Positions 26,302 to 34,954 of a stretch of DNA of 64,000 nt are shown in pieces. This DNA comes from Cryobacterium sp. (GTDB lineage Bacteria > Actinomycetota > Actinomycetes > Actinomycetales > Microbacteriaceae), in contig JAHBSW010000005.1 of the NCBI GenBank assembly GCA_019638935.1, forward strand, positions 34,566-98,565, read 5' to 3'. Each line of letters begins with the position of its first letter. The first letter of the stretch is position 1. The notes below the pieces were generated by a model that saw nothing but the letters and a program-made list of their open reading frames with translations, was not told the DNA's origin and did no database searches. Made by a program: the position numbers and the translations under genes.

Positions 26302-27294
26302 GTGAGCGCAGACTCGTCTCCGAATCCGCCGTGGGCGGCCGTTGTGTTCCACGGCGAGAAGGTCGATGTCGAGAAGCTGCGTCACCTCGTCGACAAGGCG
26401 GCCGCCGAGGCGGGATTCGCCGAGACGGGATGGTTCAAGACCTCTGTCGACGATGCCGGCCAGGAGGCGACACGCAGAGCTCTCGCGAAGAAGCCCGCTG
26501 TCGTACTCGCCGCCGGGGGCGATGGCACGGTACGCGCCGTCGCCGAGGCGCTCCGCTCGACGGATGTTCCGCTCGCGTTGATTCCCTCGGGCACCGGTAA
26601 TCTGCTCGCCCGCAATCTCGACCTCAGTCTTTCCCTTGCCCCTGCTGTTACCGCCGCTTTCACGGGTGAGGACCGCACGATCGATCTCGGGATGGCAGAG
26701 ATCACGCGCGCGGATGGCGCAACCGAAGAGCATGCCTTCGTCGTGGTCGCCGGCATCGGGCTCGACGCCGAAATGATCGCGAACACGAACTCGAAGCTCA
26801 AGAAGGCCGTCGGCTGGCTCGCCTATCTCGATGGCGGCATGCGTGCCCTCACCGAGAGCGAGCCGGCTCATATGTACTACCAGCTCGACGGACAGTCGAC
26901 TCGCCACCTATCGGCGCACACGCTCATGATGGGCAACTGCGGCAGTCTGCCGGGCGGAATGCTGCTGATTCCGGAGGCGAAGCTCGACGACGGCATACTC
27001 GACTTCGTCGCATTCAAGCCGCGCGGACGCTTCGGCTGGCTTCGCGTGTGGAACAAGATCTGGTGGGAGAACGGCGTGCTGCGCAAGAGCGCGCTGGGTC
27101 GCAAGATCATCGATGTCAGCCGCGATGTGCGCGATGTCGCCTACTTTCGCGGACGCCAGCTCGTCGTCGAGGTCGACCCCGCGCAGGAGTGCCAACTCGA
27201 CGGCGACGAGTTCGGTCAGGTGACGAAGATTCACACCTGGGTCGAGCGGGCTGTACTGACGGTCAGGATGCCGAGTCCCCGGAAGGGGCATTAG
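26302..27294 (+). CDS. Diacylglycerol kinase family (DAGK catalytic domain) protein
   Basis: About 330 residues of the DagK/LCB5/sphingosine kinase fold. The nucleotide-binding G-G-D-G-T-V-R-A-V-A-E-A-L and I-P-S-G-T-G-N-L-L-A-R-N motifs are intact. The second domain has the later G-I-G-L-D-A-E-M-I and L-D-D-G-I-L-D. It probably phosphorylates diacylglycerol or a related lipid at the membrane. GTG 26302 is preferred because TACGGT (26290-26295) lies exactly 6 nt upstream; ATG 26284 is the alternative. Its 3' end overlaps convergent pheA by about 32 bp. Confidence 0.88.
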   Translation: MSADSSPNPPWAAVVFHGEKVDVEKLRHLVDKAAAEAGFAETGWFKTSVDDAGQEATRRALAKKPAVVLAAGGDGTVRAVAEALRSTDVPLALIPSGTGNLLARNLDLSLSLAPAVTAAFTGEDRTIDLGMAEITRADGATEEHAFVVVAGIGLDAEMIANTNSKLKKAVGWLAYLDGGMRALTESEPAHMYYQLDGQSTRHLSAHTLMMGNCGSLPGGMLLIPEAKLDDGILDFVAFKPRGRFGWLRVWNKIWWENGVLRKSALGRKIIDVSRDVRDVAYFRGRQLVVEVDPAQECQLDGDEFGQVTKIHTWVERAVLTVRMPSPRKGH

Positions 27295-28213
27295 ACACGA
27301 TGTCGCGCAGCCAGTCGCGCGCGTCGGCGAAGACCTCGTCCTCGTGCCGCGGCGTGACGGTTGCGGCCTGACGATCGGCGCGCGGGTACGACCCCAGGAA
27401 GATGACGTTGGGGCTCGTTCGCTTGACTCCGAGCAGCGCGTCGGCAACGCGCTCTTCGAGCACGTGACCGTCGATGTCGATGACGAAGCGGTAGCGCCCG
27501 AGGGTGTCGCCGATGGGCCGCGACTGGATGAGGCTGAGGTTGACGCCGCGCGTCGCGAACTGTTCGAGCAGATCGAGCAGGGCACCCGGTGCGTCGCTCG
27601 GCAGCTCGGCGATGATGCTGGTCTTGTCGGCTCCCGTGCGTTCGCGAAGCGCCCCGCCACGACTCACGAGCACGAATCGCGTGACCGCGTTGCGATTGTC
27701 GCCGATGTGCTCGGCGAGCACTTCGAGGTCGTGGTGGTCGTCGATTCCGGGGGGAGCGACCGCAGCATCCGCGGTGTCTCCCGTGAGCAGTGAGGATGCC
27801 GCGGCGACGTTCGATGCCGCGGGGATGTGGCCGTGACCGGGCAGGTTGGCTTCGAGCCAGCGATGGGTCTGTGCGTAGGCGACCGGATGCGCGTTGATCG
27901 TCTTCACGTCGGCGAGCGTCACTCCGCGGGTGGCCACGAGCACGAAGTCGACGGGCACCAGGTACTCACCGATGATGCGCAGCCCGGGGATCGCGGCGAG
28001 CGCGTCCTGGGTCGCGCTGACTCCGCCCTCGACGGAGTTCTCGATGGCGATCATGGCCGCTACGGAGCGTCCGGAGACCACGTCGTCGAGTGCTTCACCG
28101 ACGTTGTTGACGGGGCGCCAGACCTTGCCCTGCGCCTCCGATACCTGTGCGAGCGCCATCTGGGTGAAGGTGCCGGGGGGGCCGAGGTAGCTGTAGGTCG
28201 AGGCGGCGGGCAT
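27263..28213 (-). CDS. pheA: Prephenate dehydratase
   Basis: A 316-residue monofunctional prephenate dehydratase that makes phenylpyruvate in phenylalanine synthesis. The PDT domain starts Y-S-Y-L-G-P-P-G-T-F-T-Q-M-A and contains I-A-I-E-N-S-V-E-G-G-V. The catalytic Thr lies in N-A-V-T-R-F-V-L-V. The C-terminal ACT domain (E-L-P-S-D-A-P-G-A-L-L-D-L-L, then L-S-L-I-Q-S-R-P) provides allosteric feedback by phenylalanine. ATG 28213 follows TAGAGT (28226-28221) by 7 nt. Confidence 0.95.
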   Translation of the reverse strand: MPAASTYSYLGPPGTFTQMALAQVSEAQGKVWRPVNNVGEALDDVVSGRSVAAMIAIENSVEGGVSATQDALAAIPGLRIIGEYLVPVDFVLVATRGVTLADVKTINAHPVAYAQTHRWLEANLPGHGHIPAASNVAAASSLLTGDTADAAVAPPGIDDHHDLEVLAEHIGDNRNAVTRFVLVSRGGALRERTGADKTSIIAELPSDAPGALLDLLEQFATRGVNLSLIQSRPIGDTLGRYRFVIDIDGHVLEERVADALLGVKRTSPNVIFLGSYPRADRQAATVTPRHEDEVFADARDWLRDIVSNAPSGDSAS

Positions 28214-28292
28214 GCTCACCACTCTAAACGGACGAATTGCACCGAACTCTTGACACGGACCAACTTCGACCAATATCGTGATCGCGATTGCG

Positions 28293-28306
28293 TGGGAGCG
28301 CTCCCA
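28293..28306. promoter_or_regulatory. CebR operator, perfect box
   Basis: TGGGAGCGCTCCCA is a perfect 14-bp palindrome, identical to the CebR box known for the cellobiose operon of Streptomyces. It lies 62 bp upstream of the cebE start. A second box follows 24 bp on. CebR should be released from it by cellobiose or cellotriose. Confidence 0.92.
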
Positions 28307-28316
28307 TATCGTAATT

Positions 28317-28330
28317 TGGGAACGCTCCCA
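28317..28330. promoter_or_regulatory. CebR operator, second box
   Basis: TGGGAACGCTCCCA differs from the perfect box by one base. The 24-bp spacing between the two centres is a little over two helical turns, suiting cooperative repression. The likely cebE promoter (weak -10 around TAATTT, 28312-28317) lies between the boxes, so occupancy would block RNA polymerase. Confidence 0.85.
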
Positions 28331-28368
28331 TCTGATCGACCCCCATCCACGCACACAAAGGAGTGACC

Positions 28369-29643
28369 GTGAAACTCTCACGACGCACCACCACCGGGGC
28401 CGCGATTGTCGCCGCATCGGCGCTCGCTCTCGTCGCCACCGGATGCTCCACCCCGGAAGCACCGACGGAGGGCGAGAAGATCACACTGACCATCGCGACC
28501 TTCAACGACTTCGGCTACACCGAAGCACTGCTGCAGGAGTACATGGACCTGCACGAGAACATCACCGTCGTGCACAACAAGGCCGCCACGTCGAACGACG
28601 CGCGCGAGAACATGTTCACGAAGCTCGGCGCCGGCAGCGGCCTGAGCGACGTCGAAGCGATCGAGGTGGACTGGCTCGCGGAGCTCATGCAGTACTCCGA
28701 CCTGTTCGTTCCCGTGACCGATCCCGACACCAACAACCGCTGGGTCGACTGGAAGACCGCGGCGGCGACGGATGCCGCGGGCAACCTCATCGGCTACGGC
28801 ACCGACATCGGTCCGGAGGGCGTCTGCTACCGCGCCGACCTGTTCGAGGCGGCGGGCCTGCCGAGCGATCGCGAGGCGGTGGCCGAGCTGCTCACGGGCG
28901 ACTGGGACCGCTACTTCGAGGTCGGCCGTCAATACCTCGCCGCGGGCGGTGAGGGCGCATGGTTCGACTCGGCCGGAGCCACCTATCAGGGCGTCGTCAA
29001 CCAGATCAAGAACGCCTACGAGCAGAACGACGGAACGGTCATCGCGACGACGAACCCCGAGGTCAAGGCTGCCTACGAGAAGGTGCTCACTGCGAGCGCC
29101 GACCTGTCCGCCCACCTCGGTCAGTGGGGTGACGACTGGTTCGCCGGTCTCGCCAACGGCGCCTACGCGACGATGCTCTGCCCCGGCTGGATGCTCGGCG
29201 TCATCAGCGGAAACGCCCCCGACACCAAGGGCTGGGACATCGCCAACGTCTTCCCGGGCGGCGGCGGCAACTGGGGTGGTTCCTACCTCACCGTGCCGAA
29301 GCAGAGCGCACACCCCGAGGAGGCATCCGCCCTCGCCTCGTGGCTGACCGCCCCGGAGCAGCAGCTCAAGGCGTTCGCCAACGCGGGCACGTTCCCGAGC
29401 CAGGTCGCCACCTACGGCAGCCCGGAGCTCGAGGGTGCGACAAACGAGTACTTCAACAACGCCCCCGTGGGCTCGATCCTCACCGAGCGCTCACAAGCGA
29501 TCACGGTCGCTCCGTTCAAGGGCGTGAAGTACTTCCCCATCAACGACGCGATGCAGAAGTCGCTCACTCGCGTTGAGGATGGAACCCAGACGATCGAGGA
29601 GTCCTGGCAGGGCTTCCTCGACGAGGTGAACTCGCTGGGCTGA
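28369..29643 (+). CDS. cebE: Cellobiose/cello-oligosaccharide ABC transporter binding lipoprotein
   Basis: A 424-residue extracellular solute-binding protein, family 1 (sugar type). Signal peptide with R-R-T-T-T-G-A-A-I-V-A-A-S-A-L-A-L-V and lipobox A-T-G-C. The mature domain starts L-T-I-A-T-F-N-D-F-G-Y and contains late S-Y-L-T-V-P-K-Q-S and A-S-W-L-T-A-P-E-Q-Q-L-K typical of sugar binders. GTG 28369 has AAGGAG 5 nt upstream; the GTG at 28363 overlaps that site. The CebR boxes, the permeases and the beta-glucosidase downstream make cellobiose or cellotriose the likely ligand. Confidence 0.9.
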   Translation: MKLSRRTTTGAAIVAASALALVATGCSTPEAPTEGEKITLTIATFNDFGYTEALLQEYMDLHENITVVHNKAATSNDARENMFTKLGAGSGLSDVEAIEVDWLAELMQYSDLFVPVTDPDTNNRWVDWKTAAATDAAGNLIGYGTDIGPEGVCYRADLFEAAGLPSDREAVAELLTGDWDRYFEVGRQYLAAGGEGAWFDSAGATYQGVVNQIKNAYEQNDGTVIATTNPEVKAAYEKVLTASADLSAHLGQWGDDWFAGLANGAYATMLCPGWMLGVISGNAPDTKGWDIANVFPGGGGNWGGSYLTVPKQSAHPEEASALASWLTAPEQQLKAFANAGTFPSQVATYGSPELEGATNEYFNNAPVGSILTERSQAITVAPFKGVKYFPINDAMQKSLTRVEDGTQTIEESWQGFLDEVNSLG

Positions 29644-29651
29644 TCGCCGAA

Positions 29652-29688
29652 GTCGGGGCCGGCCTCGCGTCCGCGGGTCGGCCCCGGC
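29652..29688 (+). terminator. Intra-operon hairpin after cebE
   Basis: GTCGGGGCCG (29652-29661) pairs with CGGCCCCGGC (29679-29688) over 10 bp, with one T-G pair, around a 17-nt loop. No clear T tract follows (CTTCCCC). In sugar-importer operons such stems usually protect the binding-protein mRNA and lower expression of the permeases. Confidence 0.55.
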
Positions 29689-29749
29689 TTCCCCTCTGCT
29701 ACTCCGTCTCCCCACACAACGCCCCCACCCACACCAGCAAGGACGCCCC

Positions 29750-30703
29750 ATGACGACTGCGAAGAGCACCGCGACACGGTCGCCGCGCCGCATCGCGTGG
29801 AGTCAGCGTCTCGGACGCTGGGACATCAAGCTCTCGCCCTACCTCTACGTCTCGCCGTTCTTCATCCTGTTCGCCATCGTCGGCCTGTTCCCGCTTCTCT
29901 ACACGGGCTACGTCTCACTTCACCAGTGGCATCTGATCGGCGGACAGGGCGACTTCGTCGGCTTCGAGCACTTCGCGTTTCTGCTGAGCCAGCGCGCCTT
30001 CTGGGTCGCCCTCGGCAACACCATGAGCATCTTCCTGATCTCCACGATCCCCCAGCTCGTCTTCGCGCTCATCATCGCGGCCGTGCTCGACACCAACCTG
30101 CGCGGCGCCACGTTCTGGCGCATGGGCGTGCTGCTGCCGTACGTCGTCATGCCCGTCGCGGTGACACTCATCTTCAGCAATATGTTCGCCGACCAGTACG
30201 GTCTCGTGAACACCCTGCTCGGCCAGATCGGGCTCGGCCCCATCGGATTTCACTCCGACGCCCTCTCGAGCCATGTCGCGATCGCGACCATGGTCAACTT
30301 CCGCTGGACCGGCTACAACGCCCTCATCCTGCTCGCGGGCATGCAGGCCATCAACCGCGACTACTACGAGGCCGCGACGATCGACGGGGCGGGCCGCATC
30401 CGCCAGTTCTTCTCCATCACCATCCCCCAGCTTCGCCCGACGCTCATCTTCGTCATCATCATGTCGACCATCGGCGGCCTGCAGATCTTCGACGAACCGC
30501 GCCTCTACGACCAGTACGGCCAGGGCGGCGCGAACAGCCAGTGGATGACGCTCACCATCTACCTCTACAACCTCGGCTGGGGCCAGCTGAACTTCGGTCG
30601 CGCCGCCGCGGTCGCCTGGCTGCTGTTCCTCATCATCGTGCTCATCGGCCTCGGCAACTACCTCATCACCCGCAGGATCTCCTCGAACGAGGCAGCCCGA
30701 TGA
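29750..30703 (+). CDS. cebF: Cellobiose ABC transporter permease (MalF-like)
   Basis: A 317-residue sugar-importer permease. After a basic N terminus come six hydrophobic helices. The EAA coupling loop is Y-Y-E-A-A-T-I-D-G-A-G-R-I-R-Q-F-F-S-I-T, followed by I-P-Q-L-R-P. It forms a heterodimer with CebG in the membrane. No ATPase is encoded in the operon; in Streptomyces the shared MsiK ATPase, encoded elsewhere, powers this importer, and the same may hold here. It overlaps cebG by 4 nt. Confidence 0.9.
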   Translation: MTTAKSTATRSPRRIAWSQRLGRWDIKLSPYLYVSPFFILFAIVGLFPLLYTGYVSLHQWHLIGGQGDFVGFEHFAFLLSQRAFWVALGNTMSIFLISTIPQLVFALIIAAVLDTNLRGATFWRMGVLLPYVVMPVAVTLIFSNMFADQYGLVNTLLGQIGLGPIGFHSDALSSHVAIATMVNFRWTGYNALILLAGMQAINRDYYEAATIDGAGRIRQFFSITIPQLRPTLIFVIIMSTIGGLQIFDEPRLYDQYGQGGANSQWMTLTIYLYNLGWGQLNFGRAAAVAWLLFLIIVLIGLGNYLITRRISSNEAAR

Positions 30704-31566
30704 GCCGGGTCAGGAGTCGGCCCATGAACCGCCGCAGGGGCCTCGGCAATCGGCCCGGCTTTCTCGCCTACGGGTTCCTCTCGGCCATCCTTCTCGGTTC
30801 CGCCTTCCCGCTCTACTGGACCGTGCTCATCGGCAGCGGCGACGCCTACACGATCAACGATCCCAATATGAGCTGGATTCCGGGCGGCAACTTCATCGAC
30901 AACGCGCTCACGGTCATCAACAACCAGTCCGTGCACTTCTGGCGGGCGCTCGGCAACAGCATCCTCGTCTCGACGGTGGTGTCGGCATCCGTCGTCTTCT
31001 TCTCGACCCTCGCCGGGTACTCCTTCGCGAAGCTGCGCTTCCGCGGCAAGCGCGCTCTGCTCGTCTTCGTCATCGCGACGATGGCGGTGCCGGTGCACCT
31101 CGGGGTCGTTCCGCTCTTCATCGTCATGTCGAGGCTCGGCTGGGCCGGCTCGATCGGCGCCGTGATCGTTCCCGGGCTGGTGTCGGCGTTCGGCGTGTTC
31201 TGGATGACGCAGTACCTGAGCCAGGCGCTTCCCGACGAGCTTGTCGAGGCCGGCCGCATCGACGGGGCGTCGATGTTCCAGACGTTCTGGTACATCGGGC
31301 TGCCCGCCGCGCGCCCCGCCGCCGCGATGCTCGCGCTCTTCATCTTCATCGCCACGTGGACGAACTTCTTCTGGCCGTTCATCGTGCTCGACCGGCAGAA
31401 TCCGACGCTGCCGGTCGCGCTGCAGCTGCTGCAGGGCAGCTTCTTCGTCGACTACTCGGTCGTGCTCGCGGGGGTGATGCTCGCGACCATCCCGCTTCTG
31501 GTGCTGTTCGCTTTCGTGGGCCGACACCTCGTCGCGGGGATCATGCAGGGAGCGGTAAAAGGATGA
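30700..31566 (+). CDS. cebG: Cellobiose ABC transporter permease (MalG-like)
   Basis: A 288-residue permease partner of CebF with six transmembrane helices. The EAA loop is L-V-E-A-G-R-I-D-G-A-S-M-F-Q-T-F-W-Y-I-G, followed by L-P-A-A-R-P. ATG 30700 overlaps the cebF stop (ATGA). An alternative ATG at 30724 has CAGGAG upstream and gives a protein 8 residues shorter; both are plausible. The stop overlaps the beta-glucosidase start by 4 nt, so the three genes are translationally coupled. Confidence 0.9.
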   Translation: MSRVRSRPMNRRRGLGNRPGFLAYGFLSAILLGSAFPLYWTVLIGSGDAYTINDPNMSWIPGGNFIDNALTVINNQSVHFWRALGNSILVSTVVSASVVFFSTLAGYSFAKLRFRGKRALLVFVIATMAVPVHLGVVPLFIVMSRLGWAGSIGAVIVPGLVSAFGVFWMTQYLSQALPDELVEAGRIDGASMFQTFWYIGLPAARPAAAMLALFIFIATWTNFFWPFIVLDRQNPTLPVALQLLQGSFFVDYSVVLAGVMLATIPLLVLFAFVGRHLVAGIMQGAVKG

Positions 31567-33041
31567 CAGAAGTGACCACGACATCGCCGGCGAAGGATGC
31601 TGCGACTCGCGCCTTTCCGAAGGACTTCCTCTTCGGGGTGGCCACGGCCGCCTACCAGATCGAGGGGGCGGCGCACGAAGGCGGTCGCCGCGACTCGATC
31701 TGGGACGCCTTCGCGCGCGTTCCCGGCGCCGTCGTGAACGGCGACAATGGCGACCTCGCGTGCGACCACTACAACCTCTACCGCGACGACGTCGCCCTCA
31801 TGGCCGAGCTCGGCCTGCAGACCTATCGCTTCTCGACCTCCTGGGCGCGGGTGCGACCCGATGGCGACGAGGTCAACGCCGAAGGACTCGACTTCTATTC
31901 GCGACTCGTCGACGAACTGCTCGCGAAGAACATCCGCCCCTGGCTGACGCTCTATCACTGGGACCTGCCCGAGGCGCTCGAGGAGAAGGGCGGCTGGGCC
32001 AATCGCGACACCGCCTACCGTTTCGCGGAGTACGCCGCGAGCGTGCACGATGTGCTCGGCGACCGGGTCGACGCGTGGACGACGCTCAACGAGCCCTGGT
32101 GCTCCGCATTTCTCGGCTACCTCGGCGGCGAGCACGCCCCGGGCCGCCAGTCGATCGACGATGCCCTCGCCGCGGGTCACCACCTCCTGCTCGCCCACGG
32201 CCTCGCGGTTCGGGAGTTGCGGGCGCGCGACTCGAATCTGCAGCTCGGCATCACCCTCAACCTCACCGTGGCCGACGCCGTCGACCCGGCGAACGAGGCC
32301 GACCTCGATGCCGCCCGCCGCATCGACGGCCAGTTCAACCGCTTCTTCCTCGACCCCATCTTCCGCGGTGAGTATCCGGATGACGTGGTCGTCGACCTCG
32401 ACGCGATCGGCCATGCCGATGCACTCACCGCAGCGATCCGCCCGGGAGATCTCGACATCATCGCGAGTCCGATCGACTCGCTGGGTGTGAACTACTACCA
32501 CGGCGAACTCGTCGGCGCGCAGCCCGCCGTCGGCAACGATGCGACAGCACCGACGACGGCAGCACCATCCGCGCGCCCGAAGCGCTCGCCGTTCCCCGCC
32601 GCCGACGGCGTGCACTGGCACCCACGCGATCTTCCCGTCACGAACATGGGCTGGGAGGTTCAGCCCGAGGGGCTCACACGACTGCTGCGCCGCATCCGGG
32701 ACGACTACACGGCGGCGGCGGACGTGACCCTCTCGATCACCGAGAACGGTGCCGCCTACGACGATGTCGTCGAGCCAGACGGTTCCATTCGCGACACCGA
32801 CCGGGCGGCGTTCCTGCGCGAGCACCTCGCGGCGGTGCTCGACGCGATCGAACAGGGTGTCGAGGTCGAGGGCTACTTCTACTGGTCGCTGCTCGACAAT
32901 TTCGAGTGGGCGTGGGGCTACGACAAGCGCTTCGGCCTCGTACGCGTCGACTACGAGACCCAGCAGCGCACCCTCAAGCAGAGCGCTATCGAGTACCGTC
33001 AGATCATCCAGAACCGCTCCCTCGGCCCCGTCGCCGAATAA
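31563..33041 (+). CDS. bglC: GH1 beta-glucosidase
   Basis: A 492-residue cytoplasmic glycoside hydrolase family 1 enzyme that would split imported cellobiose to glucose. It begins P-K-D-F-L-F-G-V-A-T-A-A-Y-Q-I-E-G-A. The acid/base is Glu177 in T-L-N-E-P-W; the nucleophile is Glu394 in S-I-T-E-N-G-A-A-Y-D. The aglycone/sugar-binding W-S-L-L-D-N-F-E-W-A-W-G-Y lies near the C terminus. Length is normal for the family. ATG 31563 overlaps the cebG stop and has GGAG upstream. The symbol follows the Streptomyces ceb operon naming. Confidence 0.93.
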   Translation: MTEVTTTSPAKDAATRAFPKDFLFGVATAAYQIEGAAHEGGRRDSIWDAFARVPGAVVNGDNGDLACDHYNLYRDDVALMAELGLQTYRFSTSWARVRPDGDEVNAEGLDFYSRLVDELLAKNIRPWLTLYHWDLPEALEEKGGWANRDTAYRFAEYAASVHDVLGDRVDAWTTLNEPWCSAFLGYLGGEHAPGRQSIDDALAAGHHLLLAHGLAVRELRARDSNLQLGITLNLTVADAVDPANEADLDAARRIDGQFNRFFLDPIFRGEYPDDVVVDLDAIGHADALTAAIRPGDLDIIASPIDSLGVNYYHGELVGAQPAVGNDATAPTTAAPSARPKRSPFPAADGVHWHPRDLPVTNMGWEVQPEGLTRLLRRIRDDYTAAADVTLSITENGAAYDDVVEPDGSIRDTDRAAFLREHLAAVLDAIEQGVEVEGYFYWSLLDNFEWAWGYDKRFGLVRVDYETQQRTLKQSAIEYRQIIQNRSLGPVAE

Positions 33042-33059
33042 CCGCAAGGCTTCGACCCC

Positions 33060-34088
33060 ATGACCGATACGTCTCAGAACGGGCGTCGCGCAGCCCCGAC
33101 TCTCGAGGCGGTAGCGGCCGAGGCGGGGGTGTCGAAGTCGACGGTCTCGCGGGTCATCAACGGCTCGAATCAGGTGAGTCCGGATGCGGCGGCCGCCGTC
33201 GAGGCCGCCATCGAGCGTCTCAACTACGTGCCCAACCGTGCGGCGCGCTCCCTCGTCAACAGCCGGACGATGGCGATCGCGCTCGTCGTGCCAGAGGACA
33301 CGACCCGCTTCTTCGGTGACCCCTACTTCGCCGCGATCATGCAGGGCATCGCCCGCGGCCTCGAGACGAGCGACTATGTGCTCACGCTGCAGCTGACCAG
33401 CCCGTCGCATCCCTCCACGAAAACCATCCGCTACCTCACGGGCGGCAATGTCGACGGTGCTTTCGTCATCTCGCACCACTCCGGCGACCACTTTCTCACC
33501 GAACTCGGCACGAGCCTCCCGGTCGTCTTCGGTGGTCGGCCCCTGCGCACGGGACCTGGCTCAAGCTACTTCGTCGACGTCGACAATGCCGCCGCCGCCG
33601 CGACAGGCACCAAGCACCTCGTCGACCTTGGGCGCCGTCGCATCGCGATCCTGGCCGGTCCCGTGAACATGCCCGCCGGTGTCGACCGAACGAGCGGATG
33701 GCGCGAGGCTCTCAACGAGGCGGGCCTTGACCCGAAGCGGATCGCGCACGGTGACTTCTCCCATGCCAGCGGAGCCGCGGCCATGCGGGAACTGCTCGAG
33801 CAGCATCCTGACCTCGATGCCGTTTTCGTCGCGAGCGACCTCATGGCGATGGGCGCACTCACCGTGCTGCGCGACCGAGGCATCGCGGTGCCCGACGATG
33901 TTGCGGTCGTCGGCTTCGACGACTCACCCGCGGCCGTCGCGGGGCCGATACAGCTCACGACCGTGCACCAGCCCTCACAGGAGATGGGCTACGCGATGGC
34001 GTCGATGATGCTCGACCTGCTCGGCGGCAAACCCGTCGAGCACGCGCGCATCCTGCCGACGCACCTCGTCGTGCGCGACTCGGCCTAG
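33060..34088 (+). CDS. cebR: LacI-family repressor CebR
   Basis: A 342-residue LacI-family regulator. The N-terminal helix-turn-helix and hinge are P-T-L-E-A-V-A-A-E-A-G-V-S-K-S-T-V-S-R-V and N-Y-V-P-N-R-A-A-R-S-L-V-N-S-R-T. The C-terminal periplasmic-binding-like domain ends V-V-G-F-D-D-S-P-A-A-V, then T-T-V-H-Q-P and H-L-V-V-R-D-S. The CebR boxes before cebE and its position as the last operon gene support the name; repressing its own operon gives negative feedback. In Streptomyces cebR instead sits ahead of cebE. Its stop overlaps the convergent methyltransferase gene. Confidence 0.9.
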   Translation: MTDTSQNGRRAAPTLEAVAAEAGVSKSTVSRVINGSNQVSPDAAAAVEAAIERLNYVPNRAARSLVNSRTMAIALVVPEDTTRFFGDPYFAAIMQGIARGLETSDYVLTLQLTSPSHPSTKTIRYLTGGNVDGAFVISHHSGDHFLTELGTSLPVVFGGRPLRTGPGSSYFVDVDNAAAAATGTKHLVDLGRRRIAILAGPVNMPAGVDRTSGWREALNEAGLDPKRIAHGDFSHASGAAAMRELLEQHPDLDAVFVASDLMAMGALTVLRDRGIAVPDDVAVVGFDDSPAAVAGPIQLTTVHQPSQEMGYAMASMMLDLLGGKPVEHARILPTHLVVRDSA

Positions 34089-34954
34089 CCGTCGGCAGCG
34101 CTCACCGCGAACGGCAGACCTGCAGCATTGAGCCGCCCCCGGGTGACGGCGATGGCATCCGGATGCTGGTCGACGAGCACGAATCGCCGACCCAGTTGCG
34201 CGGCCACCACCCCTGTCGTGCCGCTGCCGCCGAAGAGGTCCAGCACCCAGTCGCCCTCGCGGCTCGACGCCTGCACGATGCGACGCAGGATCCCCTCCGG
34301 TTTCTGGGTCGGGTACCCGGTCTTCTCCTTGCCGGTGGGCGACACGATCGTGTGCCACCAGACATCCGTTGGCAGTTTTCCGCGCTCAGCCTGCTCGGGG
34401 GTCACGAGACCGGGCGCCATGTACGGCTCCCGGTCGACGCTCGTGGAATCGAAGTAGTACGCCTGCGGGTTCTTGACGTAGACGAGGATCGTGTCGTGCT
34501 TGGTCGGCCAGCGTCGCTTCGACTTTCCGCCGTAGTCATAGGCCCAGATGATCTCGTTGAGAAAGCACTCGCGGCCGAAGAGGGCATCGAGCAGCACCTT
34601 CGCGTAGTGTGCCTCGCGGTAGTCGAGGTGCAGGTAGAGAGTGCCGTCGTCGGCGAGCAGCCGCCACGCCTCGATCAGCCGGGGCTCGAGAAAGCCCCAG
34701 TAGTCCTCGAATTCGTCGTCGTATCGAAAGAGATCGCCACGGATGCGCTCGTAGCGCTGACCCTTGAAGCCCGTGATCGCGGTTCCCGACCCCGAGACGC
34801 TGCGCACGCTCGTGGTCGACTGCCGCGCCTGCGAGCGGCCCGTGTTGAAAGGCGGGTCGAGGTAGATGAGGGTGAACGCGGCATCCGGAAGCCGCCTGGC
34901 GACCTCGAGATTGTCGCCCTCGATCAGGAGGCTCGAGGCGTCGAGCTCGATCAC
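34085..34954 (-). CDS. Orphan site-specific DNA methyltransferase, beta type (N4/N6)
   Basis: A 289-residue amino-methyltransferase. The catalytic motif D-P-P-F (Y-L-D-P-P-F-N-T-G, near residue 33) lies ahead of the SAM motif D-L-F-G-G-S-G-T-T near residue 245, the beta-class order also used by CcrM and HinfI methylases. T-Q-K-P-E is conserved just before the SAM motif. The target recognition part would lie at about 45-200. There is no restriction endonuclease nearby, so it may act in epigenetic regulation. The GTG 34954 start overlaps the stop of the upstream membrane protein gene (GTGA). Confidence 0.88.
   Translation of the reverse strand: MIELDASSLLIEGDNLEVARRLPDAAFTLIYLDPPFNTGRSQARQSTTSVRSVSGSGTAITGFKGQRYERIRGDLFRYDDEFEDYWGFLEPRLIEAWRLLADDGTLYLHLDYREAHYAKVLLDALFGRECFLNEIIWAYDYGGKSKRRWPTKHDTILVYVKNPQAYYFDSTSVDREPYMAPGLVTPEQAERGKLPTDVWWHTIVSPTGKEKTGYPTQKPEGILRRIVQASSREGDWVLDLFGGSGTTGVVAAQLGRRFVLVDQHPDAIAVTRGRLNAAGLPFAVSAADG

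Noticed and set aside
29797-30699. Open frame that enters cebG from inside cebF.
   Set aside because: It is an out-of-frame reading of cebF, rich in His/Arg/Pro; the real cebG starts at 30700.
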